Below, piece after piece: positions 47,014-55,863 of a stretch of 64,000 bases of DNA. A model generated the notes under the pieces. It was not told the origin of the DNA. It did not search any database and saw only the letters and a program-made list of their open reading frames with translations. The stretch spans positions 5,890,001 to 5,954,000 of the forward strand of contig NZ_CP010849.1 in assembly GCF_000931445.1 (NCBI RefSeq), given 5' to 3'. The translations under genes and the position numbers were made by a program. How positions within the stretch are numbered: position 1 is the first letter of the stretch; each line of letters begins with the position of its first letter. Origin of the DNA: Streptomyces cyaneogriseus subsp. noncyanogenus. GTDB lineage: Bacteria; Actinomycetota; Actinomycetes; Streptomycetales; Streptomycetaceae.

Positions 47014-48057
47014 ATGCGTAAGCAACGAGGACTTGTGATTTTGGGTGGTGTGGCCATAGCCTCGGCTGCGCTGGGGGCGGTGCTGCTCGTATGGCGGGGA
47101 CCCTGGTGGTTCGACGGTGAGTTCCTCAGTGACAGGGAGCTGCGTACAGGTTCCTCAGCATTGGTCACCGGCTTCCGAACATCGGTTGTGCAGCTTTTCG
47201 CTGTATTTGGTGCTGGCATTGCCCTGCTATTCACTGCATTCAACTACCGTCTTACTCAGCGCGGTCAGGTCACGGAACGCTTCACCAAAGCCCTTGAACG
47301 CCTCGGTTCGTCGGAGATGTATGTACGCATCGGAGGGCTGCTGGCCCTGGAGCAGATCGTCCAAGACGCCCCGGGGCAAGCCGACCACGCAACGCAAGTA
47401 CTGAAAGCCTTTGTACGTGATCGAGCCTCACGGGGCTCCGCTCCGCGCCCGGCTTCGCGGTCAGCGCGCATCGCCGCGGCTCGCCGGGCTGCTCGCAACG
47501 GAGGAAGCCCGCCCTCCGCCGCCTCCGCACGCAAAAGGCCCGATGCGGATGTGCAGCAGGCGGTGACCACGCTTGTCGGGCCACCGACCTACGGACATCC
47601 TGACGATGACATCTGGGAGTGGGAGGGCGGCGGGGGTCACGTAGAGGCCAGGGCAATCGATTTGAGTGACCTAGACCTCGCCGGAGTGAACTTTCACCGT
47701 GCAGATCTCTGCGGGGTCCGGTTCGACGGGGCCGATCTGAGCCAGGCCAGCATGACTCGTTCCTACCTGCAAGGAGCCAGCATGGAGGGGGCGAACTTGA
47801 CGGGAGCGCTCATGTATCGGGCCAACCTCAACAGGGCTCGGCTTAAGGGTGCGGATCTCACCGATGCATATATTGATGGTGCGGATCTTCAGAATTCTTA
47901 TGGGCTGACAGTGGAGCAGGTGCTAGTGGCAGAAGTGACGAGCCGGACATCTCTCCCAAGCCGGATTGCTCAGGATCCCCGCGTGCTTGCGCGTGCCGCG
48001 GAAGTCGAGAAGCGGATCGATGAGGGCTTCAATAGCAACCTAGAAAAGACCGAATGA
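47014..48057 (+). CDS. Membrane pentapeptide-repeat protein
   Basis: The product has 347 residues. Two N-terminal membrane helices (residues about 7-28 and 55-75) flank a short loop; RLTQRGQVTERFTKALERLGS follows on the cytoplasmic side, then pentapeptide repeats (A/V-D/N-L-x-x pattern) from about residue 217 to 295, giving a right-handed beta helix. An Ala/Arg/Ser-rich insertion (residues about 138-172) interrupts the usual linker and corresponds to a hairpin-forming G+C-rich segment. The N-terminal part resembles common Streptomyces pentapeptide membrane proteins; the function is unknown. Confidence 0.8.
   Translation: MRKQRGLVILGGVAIASAALGAVLLVWRGPWWFDGEFLSDRELRTGSSALVTGFRTSVVQLFAVFGAGIALLFTAFNYRLTQRGQVTERFTKALERLGSSEMYVRIGGLLALEQIVQDAPGQADHATQVLKAFVRDRASRGSAPRPASRSARIAAARRAARNGGSPPSAASARKRPDADVQQAVTTLVGPPTYGHPDDDIWEWEGGGGHVEARAIDLSDLDLAGVNFHRADLCGVRFDGADLSQASMTRSYLQGASMEGANLTGALMYRANLNRARLKGADLTDAYIDGADLQNSYGLTVEQVLVAEVTSRTSLPSRIAQDPRVLARAAEVEKRIDEGFNSNLEKTE
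47447..47489 (+). repeat. REP-like hairpin inserted in the pentapeptide gene
   Basis: GCCCGGC (47447-47453) pairs with GCCGGGC (47483-47489), with an inner CGCGG/CCGCG pair. The segment is in frame, encodes low-complexity Arg/Ala/Ser residues and looks inserted. Confidence 0.4.
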
Positions 48058-48202
48058 CGCGAGGGCCAAGGCTCGAATAAGAAGACCAACTGGCGGGCCC
48101 TATGGGGGCGATGCATGCCAGTCCGAACTGCAACCCGGTCGTTGGGAGCTGCCCGAGGGTGCGCGAGAGCGCTCAACCTGCCGCCGTTCGCTGTCAGATA
48201 GA

Positions 48203-49065
48203 GGTTGTCCCGTAACTGCTGGTCAGAGGTGAGATGATCTTGCCGTGGCTGGTGTGATCGCGGCGTCAGAGCCTTCGTGGATACGCCCGTTCACCGGGCT
48301 GAGTCCTCGGCAGTTCAACAAGCTGATCACCGTGTTGCGGCGCGAGGGTGCCGATCCGGTCCGCAGGGGCCGGCCGTGGTCGCTGCCGCTGGAGGACCGG
48401 GTGCTGCTGGTTGCCGCGTACTGGCGCACCAATCTCACCCTGCGCCAACTCGCCCCGCTGTTCGGCGTCTCGAAGTCGGCGGCCGACCGGATCGTCGACC
48501 ACCTCGGGCCGACTCTCGCTCTTCAGCCCCGGCGGCGGTTCCGCAAGGACACCGTGCTCATCGTCGACGGCACGCTGGTCCCCACCCGTGACCGGACCGT
48601 GGCCGCCTCCAGCAAGAACTACCGTTACTCCACCAACCACCAGGTCGTCATCGACGCCGACACCCGCCTGATCGTCGCCGTCGGCAAGCCCGTGCCCGGC
48701 AACCGCAACGACTGCCGGGCCTGGGAGGAGTCCGGCGCGAAGGCTGCCGTCGGTACCACCCCCGCGGTGATCGCCGACGGTGGCTACCGGGGCACCGGCC
48801 TGGCCATCCCGCACTACCGCCGGCACAAGGACGAGGACCTGCCGGCCTGGAAGGAGGAGCACAATGCCTCCCACCGCCGCGTCCGTGCCCGCGTCGAGCA
48901 CGCCTTCGCCCGCATGAAGAGTTGGAAGATCCTGCGCGACTGCCGCCAGGCGAAGGCGTCCACCACGCCATGCTCGGCATCGCACGCCTGCACGACCTCA
49001 CCCTCACCGGATGACAGGAAAACGAGCAGGTCAGACAACACGCTCCCGAGCATTTACGGGACACC
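48203..49065 (+). mobile_element. IS5-family insertion sequence, about 863 bases
   Basis: Terminal inverted repeats GGTTGTCCCGTAA (48203-48215) and the reverse complement of GGTGTCCCGTAA (49054-49065) enclose one transposase gene. Size fits small IS5-type elements of Streptomyces. Flanking target repeats are not certain. Confidence 0.75.
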
Positions 49066-49090
49066 GTCTAGGGCGCCACAATCCCGGTGA
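48245..49090 (+). pseudogene. IS5-family DDE transposase, frameshifted near C-terminus
   Basis: The frame gives 281 residues. DDE_Tnp_4 motifs are present: VLIVDGTLVP, VIADGGYRGTG and RARVEHAFARMKSWKIL. After residue about 236 the reading frame is wrong; the normal ending EGVHHAMLGIARLHNLTLTG is in the neighbouring frame and stops at 49012-49014. A one-base deletion near 48950 explains this. The frame then runs over the right terminal repeat. Activity is doubtful. Confidence 0.85.
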
Positions 49091-49325
49091 CATCGCTTGT
49101 TGAGGGCTGGAGTCCGGCCTCGGGTGGTCCCCCACATGCGGTGTCCGCAAACTGTCATGCACGTGGTAGCAGAGCAGGTGCTTAGAAGGCACTGGGTGGG
49201 TGGGGGAGTGGGGTGGCGCTGACCTGTACGGACGTCCTGTGTGCCTGATGGGCAACGAAAACTTCAGCCGTTTTCGGGACGGCAGCGAAGGGGCGCGCGC
49301 TCCCAGGGGCGATGGACCCCCGGCC

Positions 49326-50078
49326 TCAGCTGCGCTGCGTTGGGATGCTCGGGCTGGTGTGCGGGACCATGTGACTGTTGTTCAGCATCGTGTTGTGCCG
49401 GTCCCGTAGGTGGCGGAGGAGGAGGGTTGCCGTGAGGTCTCCAACGGACATGTCGGACTCAAATGCGGCCTGGCTGATCGCGGCGTACTCGCTGCGGCCG
49501 ATGATCACGCCGTGTACGGTCCGCGAGTCCGGGTGCCTCCATCCGCAACAGATGCGCCGGGTGCAGACATCGGACTCGGAGGGATCGACACTTGGCGTCG
49601 TCCAAGGCAGGTGGGGGTATCGAGCCAGTGTCTTCCTGCACAGTTCGAGGTGGCCCCAGATGTCGCTCTTGTTCTTGTAGCGGGCCGCCCCGAAGTGGTG
49701 CCGGAACCAGTCTCGGCGATCGGGGTCGGCGATCTCGCGACGTACTCGCTCGATGCGTGTCTCGAATCCGGCGAACATGCGGAGGGGCATCTTGCGCGTG
49801 TCGAACCCGTCGCGGGGGTGCTCGCGGTGGAGTTTCTGGTCGATGAGCCACTCCATCGGGCTGCGTCCACGCTTCCAGTCATTGCAGGGCTTGCATGCCG
49901 GGAGGAAGTTCCACCACACGTCGGCGCCATTGCCGGCCACGGGCTGCTCGTGATCGAGAGTCGTCGACGGCCTGACAGCGCAATAGGTGCACAAGCCCTC
50001 GTTCGCGGTGAGGCTCATCAGCCAGACGTACGTGGCCTGCTTCGTCCGGCTGCCCCTGGGCACGGTGGCGTCCGCCAT
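49326..50078 (-). CDS. HNH endonuclease
   Basis: The product has 250 residues from ATG 50078, with GGAG upstream. The core CTYCAVRPSTTLDHEQP..WNFLPACKPCNDWK has paired cysteines for zinc and the DH and N residues of a beta-beta-alpha-metal HNH nuclease. The C-terminal 150 residues are of unknown fold. HNH nucleases of this sort occur in restriction, homing and phage systems. No partner methyltransferase is visible nearby, so a standalone defence or mobile-element role is possible. Lower third-position G+C than the backbone. Confidence 0.85.
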   Translation of the reverse strand: MADATVPRGSRTKQATYVWLMSLTANEGLCTYCAVRPSTTLDHEQPVAGNGADVWWNFLPACKPCNDWKRGRSPMEWLIDQKLHREHPRDGFDTRKMPLRMFAGFETRIERVRREIADPDRRDWFRHHFGAARYKNKSDIWGHLELCRKTLARYPHLPWTTPSVDPSESDVCTRRICCGWRHPDSRTVHGVIIGRSEYAAISQAAFESDMSVGDLTATLLLRHLRDRHNTMLNNSHMVPHTSPSIPTQRS

Positions 50079-50223
50079 CGCCTTCTCCTTGCGTTGCTCG
50101 GTGCGAGGGACGGCACGCTACTCGGCGACACTGACAATGAGCATGCTGTCGGCCCTCGAAGCCTCCGGCGTTGGAGGTGAGCCGCTTCCGCGACGCCCGG
50201 TTGGCATGCAGTGCCGCAGGTAG

Positions 50224-51222
50224 GTGGTCATGCGCCTGCCCTCCTCCGTGAGCGTCCAGCCGATGTGTTGGCGGCGGCGCGTCGGCAATTACGCGAAGCG
50301 TCACGGTTTGGAGCCAGCCGGTCAACGCATCGAGAGGGTCTTTCAGAGAGGGCCGGGGTTGGAGCTGTTCCTTGCGGAGGGACCGCACCCCAACGCGCGG
50401 AGTCAGTGGCCGGAGCCGACCGGAAAACGGGTACCCGTCTCCGCACGTCTGGGACTCATGCATCCAGGGGTGGCAGCGCTCAAAGACGATGGGCGACGGC
50501 TGGTGATGCCGCCTGTGCTGCGCCGCAGATCGCTTCTACTGCTACAGGGTCTCGCGGCAGAGGCGGTACGGCGAGGGTATGAAGTGCGCAAGGCGCAGTC
50601 GACCTTTTACCCGCGTGAGGGTGGAGTGGACGTCGCTGTCGACGGGTTCGCGTACACCGTCTCCGCAAGACAGGAGTTCCCGGAGTCCACGAATCCGGAG
50701 CGTCCGCTCGGCTCGTCGTGGAGCTTGCCCACGGTCTGACTGACAGGACCGGCCGCTGGAGGGATCGGAAGAGCCGGACACTTTAAGGAGGCTCTGGGCG
50801 TGATCCTTGGAGAGATTGAGGCACGAGCAGCCGAGGAAGCCCGGCGCCTGCAGGATGAACAGCGAGCCAGGGCGGACCGGGAAGCTCATTGGCGTGCAGC
50901 CAGAGACATGGCGAGGCAACAAGCTGTTTGCGAACAACTTGGGCAAGTGCTGCGTGAAGAGGCCGGAAGGTGGCAAGAAGCGGCGGCCCTTAGCGCGTAC
51001 TGCATGGCACTGGAATGGGGTATCGGGGAATTGGACGGCGCCGCGGACGAGTCGGCACTGGTCTCGGCCCGGCTCTGGTTGGAGTGGGCCAGGGAATATG
51101 TAAAGTCGGTAGACCCCTTGAGCGGACTCCCAGGTATGCCCCAGACACGTGAACCATCCCTTAAGGAGCCTAAACCGCTCCGCAAGGGGTGGGACCCTCA
51201 AGGAACGGAATGGCATGGTTGA
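50224..51222 (+). pseudogene. Decayed actinobacterial hypothetical protein (frameshifted)
   Basis: Three overlapping frames together read as one protein. Frame 1 (50224-50739) gives about 165 residues with HPGVAALKDDGRRLVMPPVLRR and LAAEAVRRGYEVRKAQS. Around 50700 the sense switches to another frame (LVVELAHGLTDRTGRWRDRKSR). After 50783 a TTTAAG suggests an extra T before a third frame (50800-51222) with EEARRLQDEQRARADREAHW and DPLSGLPGMP. The order matches a common Streptomyces hypothetical family. Two indels indicate a pseudogene. Confidence 0.65.
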
Positions 51223-51281
51223 GCCTTGACGCCAGCATCTGGCGGCGGAAACACTCCGGCTTCTTCTGGCGGTTGTAGCTG

Positions 51282-51593
51282 GTGAGGCTCATGGAGGAGA
51301 TGGTGACGGGGCTTAAGCTGTTCAATGTAAGCTCAGGGGATACGCTGGAGATCACAGATCGGGCGGCCGTGGTGGAGATCGGCCTGCAGGGCCAGGTCGA
51401 GGCGGACATGGAGGCGCTCCTCGGGGTGCGCTTCCTGGCGATTGAGTACAGCACGGCTCCGCTCCACGGGGGCCGGATCGATTCGCTCGGCCTGGACGAG
51501 GTCTTGTCGGGCGGGTTGGCGACGCTGCGCCCTGTATTCAGGTTGCCGTCATTTATGGGGCGGTGCTGGATACCAGCACGACAACGACGATGA
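51282..51593 (+). CDS. Small ORF resembling the N-terminal part of a predicted DUF91-like nuclease
   Basis: The product has 103 residues (GTG 51282, ATG 51291 or 51300 starts). The segment DMEALLGVRFLAIEYSTAPL and GGRIDSLGLDE recalls the N-terminal part of DUF91/NucS-like predicted nucleases with a PD-(D/E)XK region. It diverges where the second motif should follow and ends 30 residues later. Probably truncated; identification is weak. Confidence 0.4.
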   Translation: MRLMEEMVTGLKLFNVSSGDTLEITDRAAVVEIGLQGQVEADMEALLGVRFLAIEYSTAPLHGGRIDSLGLDEVLSGGLATLRPVFRLPSFMGRCWIPARQRR

Positions 51594-51627
51594 ACCGAGC
51601 TGGATCAATAAGAGAAGGTGCCTGCGG

Positions 51628-52635
51628 ATGCTGACCCCGATCGCTAAGCGCGCGGCCGAGTTGATGGACGCCATCCAGAACGGGCCGATTCGCAGCGCAT
51701 GGCATTGGTTGGATTACAACTTCAACCCGAAGACACTCGGTTTTCGCACGGTGGGAGTTCCGACGGTCATAGCGCTGGCGACCGGTGACGCCGTGATGCC
51801 GGGCTTTGCCGCTGAGTAGCTCAAGCGACTGGAGTCGTTCGGAGGGGTCGACCGGAACCAGGGTCACTACCAGCAGATTCTGGCTTGGTATGCCGAAGTG
51901 CTGGTGGTAGCACACCTGGCTGCCCAGGAATGGCCAGCTCCGGTGAGATTCGAAATGGAGCCGGTTGCCGGCGGCGCGAAGGCGAACCCCGAGGTCGTTA
52001 TCAGGATAGATGGCGTCGGGGCACTCGGTGTCGAGGTCAAGGCTGCTAACCTGAGTGCACATGTGAAGCATCGATTGTCGAACATTTGGCAGTTGAACGC
52101 ACGCAACGCAATATCTCCGAAGTCTCTCGGTGCGAGCGTGACGCTTCCTCGCGACAATCCAGTGAAGGACTTCCTGGTCAGTGCGGACAAGAAGTTTGCT
52201 GGGTTTCGTGCAACTGACCCGGACTTCAGGTCAGTTCTGGTCATTGTGTGGGATGACTTCGTCAACGAGCCTTTGTCGGCGTTGGCCTCTCCGGCTTCAG
52301 GATTGTTCACCCCGAATTCGTTTCATCGCGCTGATGGTCGTGTGGTCGAGTTTCCAAATGTGGACGCGGTCCTGCTGGTCAGGCATCAGCACCAAGTGGT
52401 GGAGGGTTTGGCGGGTCGGCCGTTGGTTGATGATCGGGCTCACCTCCTTGACTATGGCCGCCCCGGCGGTTTCCCACCACATGCCTTGGTGACGAACCCG
52501 GCGGGGCATCTGGTGCCGACTGAGTTCTTGTCAGCGTTGCACGCCGTCCCCGTTGAGGAATTGAACGCTGCAGCGGAGTACAACCCGGGCGAGATCGTGA
52601 TGTGGGTCGACACTGCCGACGGTACAGAAGGCTGA
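51628..52635 (+). pseudogene. Unknown protein split by an in-frame TAG (possible PD-(D/E)XK nuclease-like)
   Basis: One frame from ATG 51628 to TGA 52633-52635 would encode 335 residues but for TAG at 51817-51819 (context GCT GAG TAG CTC AAG). The sequence on both sides reads normally (DAVMPGFAAE then LKRLESFGGVDRNQGH), so a single CAG-to-TAG change is likely. The second part has PEVVIRIDGVGALGVEVKAAN, which could be a PD-(D/E)XK-type D..ExK core. Without readthrough only fragments would be made. Confidence 0.6.
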
Positions 52636-52785
52636 TCGGCCGTGGTCGTCCCGGAGCGAGAGCATGTCTCTTTGAGTGAGATCGGTTTGTGTTTCGTGAT
52701 CACTGAGGCCGAGCTGGCTCTACTGGCGTGATTTGCCACCGGTCATGAAGGCAACGCCCAGTTGCGAAGGATTAGTGGGTAGCAG

Positions 52786-54471
52786 TCAGCTCGTGCCGTA
52801 GAGGGCGGCAGCTATTGCGGCACGCATCTCGGTGGCGCTGCCGTATCGCTCCTGTGGATCACGCTCAAGGGCCCGCATGATGATCGCCTGATACGCGGGC
52901 GGCAGCCCTGGGCGGATCTGCCCTGGGGGCGTTGCCGGCTCGTGGATCTTGCGCGACATCACCTCGAAGACGCTGCTGGCAGGGAATGGCACCTGGCCGG
53001 TACACAGTTCGTAGAACACGATCCCTGCTCCGTAGATGTCGACGGAAGCGGTGGGGAGTTGGCCGCGGATGCTTTCGGGCGCCATGTAGTTGGCTGTACC
53101 AACAATGGTCCCGTTGCCTTGATGCAAGGGACCTCGCCCTTCCTCCGCGATGACGTGAGAGAGCCCGAAGTCGAGGATCTTGACCCTGCCATTCGGCGTC
53201 AGCATGATGTTTGCTGGCTTGACGTCGCAGTGAACTACCCCAGCTTGGTGGGCGGCCTCCAGCCCGGATAGTACGTCGTGGACGGCTTCTGCTGCTTCGT
53301 CGGGCGACAGCGGCCTGTCCTCGTTGAGCGCGGCTGACAGGTCGATGCCCGGGACGAGCTCCATCACGAAGAACCGCCCGGTCTTGCCCTCGACCACGTC
53401 GTGGATCGCCGCTACGTTCGGGTGACTCAGTCCGGCCGCGACTCGCACTTCGGTCCAGAAGACTTGCCGTTCGATGGGTTCTTCTTGCCCCTGTAGCTGG
53501 ATCGATTTCAATGCGACCTGTCGGTCCAGGAGACGGTCATAGGCCGCATGCACGGTCCCCATGCCTCCCCTCCCGATGGGGTGGAGCACCTCGTACCGCT
53601 CGCCGATTGGGGTCGGCTCTACGTAGCATCGGGAAGCGGTTCTGATGCTTCGGGCGTCCGCCGGGCGCGGGAGCAGTCGGTTGGCCAGCGCCTGTAGATG
53701 TGTCCCAGGAGCGGGCCGCGAGGCAGCTGCGGGGGGACGTGGCCGGAACTTGTGGTTGCGGGCGATGACCAGGGTGCCAGAGGTGTCGGTGCCTGTGCGG
53801 TCAGGTGTGGGGCGGCCCTGGGCAGCCAAGGCTGTTTTGACGTGAGTGTAGGCGGCGTCGATGCTGATCTCTGCTGGCCCGCCGGCGATGCCATGGGTGA
53901 GGACCTGGAGCAGTTCACCGGTGAAGGCGGTGTAGGTCTCGCCGATCGGTGCGAGTGCGGGTAGGTCGTGGCGGGCGGAGCTGATGACCACTGCTCCCGT
54001 GGTCGCCACTTGCCCCCGTAGAGCGTCTGCCGCGTCGGCCATCAGCCCGTGAGCTTGCCCGCTGAAGCAGCTGTCGAGGATCACCACCCGGCTTTCCGCC
54101 CGGGTTTGAATCAGTACGGACTTCAGCCATGCGTACGGCAGGCAGGTCCATGGCTCGTCTTGCCGCGAGCCGGTGACCGAGACCGAGTACCGCAACTCGT
54201 CGTCGAGATGGCCGTGTCCGCTGTAGTAGACGAGCAGGGTGTCGGTGGCTTCGGCAGCTGCCCGTCGCACGGGGTTGATGAATTCGGATGACTGGCTGGG
54301 GTCGGTGACGACGGTGCAGTGCTCCGACGGCAGGCCCCAGCCTGGTGCTGAGGTAAAGAAGTCGGCGAGTGCTGCAAGGTTGTTCCGGACGGCCGGGAGA
54401 GGCGGCAGGTGGTCGTAGTCCGCGACACCGATGAGGACCACCCGCGAGGATTCCGGGCGGGGGAGCGGCAT
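52786..54471 (-). CDS. Caspase-like peptidase / Ser-Thr kinase fusion
   Basis: The product has 561 residues from ATG 54471 (the frame extends to 54528, overlapping the partner gene). An N-terminal C14 caspase-like domain has YYSGHGHLDD (His86) and ILDSCFSGQA (Cys135). A linker leads to a Hanks-type kinase domain: GRGGMGTVHAA, Lys322 in VALKSI, VVHCDVKPANIM (Asp416), ILDFGLS (Asp434) and GTANYMAPE. The HRD motif is HCD, so it is a non-RD kinase. The neighbour is EACC1. The pairing suggests a kinase-gated suicidal protease in conflict systems. Confidence 0.85.
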   Translation of the reverse strand: MPLPRPESSRVVLIGVADYDHLPPLPAVRNNLAALADFFTSAPGWGLPSEHCTVVTDPSQSSEFINPVRRAAAEATDTLLVYYSGHGHLDDELRYSVSVTGSRQDEPWTCLPYAWLKSVLIQTRAESRVVILDSCFSGQAHGLMADAADALRGQVATTGAVVISSARHDLPALAPIGETYTAFTGELLQVLTHGIAGGPAEISIDAAYTHVKTALAAQGRPTPDRTGTDTSGTLVIARNHKFRPRPPAAASRPAPGTHLQALANRLLPRPADARSIRTASRCYVEPTPIGERYEVLHPIGRGGMGTVHAAYDRLLDRQVALKSIQLQGQEEPIERQVFWTEVRVAAGLSHPNVAAIHDVVEGKTGRFFVMELVPGIDLSAALNEDRPLSPDEAAEAVHDVLSGLEAAHQAGVVHCDVKPANIMLTPNGRVKILDFGLSHVIAEEGRGPLHQGNGTIVGTANYMAPESIRGQLPTASVDIYGAGIVFYELCTGQVPFPASSVFEVMSRKIHEPATPPGQIRPGLPPAYQAIIMRALERDPQERYGSATEMRAAIAAALYGTS

Positions 54472-54478
54472 CGGGTGG

Positions 54479-54823
54479 CTACTCGCTCTCCAGTGCCCGA
54501 ACGATCCGGGCAATGTCGGCTGGGTCACCGGAATCCACCGTCACCCGTACGTCGTCGCGCTCGATGGTAACGACCGGCGTCGACGGTCGGGTCCGGCGCC
54601 AGGAAGAAATCGCCAGCGCCAGGCTGGCCGTCGAAAAGCCGGACTGAGTGACCAACGCGATGACTTCGAGGGCCCCTCCCATTTGGTCCTCGGCAGGCTG
54701 CGCAGACTGGAGGACGATGGTTGCCCCGGTCCTGGTCGTCGTGTCCTGGCGGAGCCACTGCGTGAGTTGACGCAAGTCTCGTCCAGGTGAGTCCCCATCC
54801 ACGGAAATGCGGTACTCCGGCAT
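54479..54823 (-). CDS. EACC1-like protein (effector-associated constant component)
   Basis: The product has 114 residues from ATG 54823. It has a beta-alpha start (MPEYRISVDGD..DLRQLTQWLRQ), a short hydrophobic helix (MGGALEVIALVTQSGFSTAS), SWRRTRPSTPVVTIERDDV and a C-terminal DIARIVRALESE. Such small proteins (effector-associated constant component 1) occur as constant partners of caspase, trypsin and NTPase effectors in biological-conflict operons. The stop codon is 7 bases before the kinase/caspase ATG, so they are co-translated. Low G+C at third positions marks transfer. Confidence 0.75.
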   Translation of the reverse strand: MPEYRISVDGDSPGRDLRQLTQWLRQDTTTRTGATIVLQSAQPAEDQMGGALEVIALVTQSGFSTASLALAISSWRRTRPSTPVVTIERDDVRVTVDSGDPADIARIVRALESE

Positions 54824-55370
54824 GCCCAGGCCCCTCCCCCTCAGTCCCCGTCCGTTACGGGTGCGGACTGGCGATCAATGATAGAGCTGGCCGGACTTGG
54901 GGTCGAGGCGGGGCATGGTGCAGTTGCGTCTGGAGCGTCGTGACCAGCACCGGGTACCGCGGGCAAGTGGACTGTTCAGGTCCGCTCGGAGTAGGGCAGC
55001 GTCGAGGACGAGTTCGGCGGGCAGGGCTTCCTGGGGAGTGCTGCGTCCTGCGATGAGCAGGCGGCGGGCCTGCTCTCGGAGATCTTCGAGGAGCTACGAG
55101 GAAACTGTGCGAGCCTCGTGGGCGCCGACTCGTCGTCCATCTAGCAGCCGTGTCCACAGCCTGTGCGCGCTGGGCCGGCTTCGACATCGGCGTCGTGGAC
55201 GAACGCGCATGCCGTTGCCGCTCACGGTCTCCTCCGTGTCAATGCCATCGGTAGTCATGATCTGCGGATGGCGTCCCAGCTGCTCGGTGTAGGCGGCCCT
55301 TGCTGGATCTTTGCTGCGTCCGCGTCGGCTGGCGAAGGCTGCTTCGTCCTGAACGGATGGATTTTGCCCT
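54824..55370. other. Right part of the island, no clear gene
   Basis: This 547-base stretch has several short frames on both strands. A minus-strand stretch near 55080-54880 (ends GQLYH) could be a remnant, but I cannot identify it. Confidence 0.4.
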
Positions 55371-55393
55371 GTGACGCTCATTTGACGCTCATG
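55371..55393. repeat. Right island edge: direct repeat of the left edge
   Basis: GTGACGCTCATTTGACGCTCATG matches the left edge at 41154-41176 with the first 15 bases identical and two mismatches in the rest. TGACGCT iterons occur at 55372 and 55383, 11 bases apart. Likely att-type duplication. Confidence 0.6.
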
Positions 55394-55430
55394 GCGCCTT
55401 CATGGAGGGAGATGAGCCGAAAAGGTGTCT

Positions 55431-55450
55431 CTGACCTGGGGTTTTCCCTG
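55431..55450 (+). repeat. Copy of sequence just past the methyltransferase stop
   Basis: CTGACCTGGGGTTTTCCCTG matches 41076-41095 (CTGACCTGCGGTTTTGCCCG) at 17 of 20 positions. It seems to be another remnant of the same 3' end. Confidence 0.4.
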
Positions 55451-55469
55451 GCCTGTCCCGGCCGACATC

Positions 55470-55545
55470 TTTCCGATGACGTTGCACGTGGAGTGCGTGG
55501 CGATTCTGGAGCCTGCCGCAAAGGGGCTCTGACCCGCGGTTCTCT
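55470..55545 (+). pseudogene. Diverged copy of the methyltransferase 3' end
   Basis: Frame FPMTLHVECVAILEPAAKGL-stop (TGA 55530-55532) mirrors FPMTHHVECVAILEPAVKGS-stop of the intact gene at 41017-41079. 57 of 75 bases match, and eight differences are synonymous third-position changes. The fragment therefore descends from an orthologue in another strain and marks the former or alternate integration junction. Confidence 0.8.
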
Positions 55546-55863
55546 GGCGGTGTGGGGCACGGTCCGGATCGGCCGTGCGTTTCGAGGGCGGGACCGGTGT
55601 CCGCTTCCGACCGTGTTCTGCCGGCGCCCCGCCGCCGCACTGAGCGCAAGCGGCGACCGGCGGTACCCATCGTGGCCTGCCGGTCCCGGCATAGCGCTGA
55701 GCTCGACGGCCGCACGCCGGGACGGGGCGCCGCGAGAGTCCACTCGGGCTGCTACCGCTCCGATGAGCGGCAAACGACCACGGAACGGTCAGTCAACCGA
55801 TCTGCCGGGTGAGCACCGCTTCGCCGGAACATGCACGTGTTGCCGACTTGGAGAGGTGAAACG
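55546..55863. other. Intergenic region
   Basis: About 320 bases between the gene remnant and the FAD pseudogene. No clear gene. Confidence 0.5.

Noticed and set aside
41080..55545. Integrase or recombinase gene for the island
   Set aside because: Looked for tyrosine or serine recombinase motifs in all frames; none recognised besides the two IS transposases.
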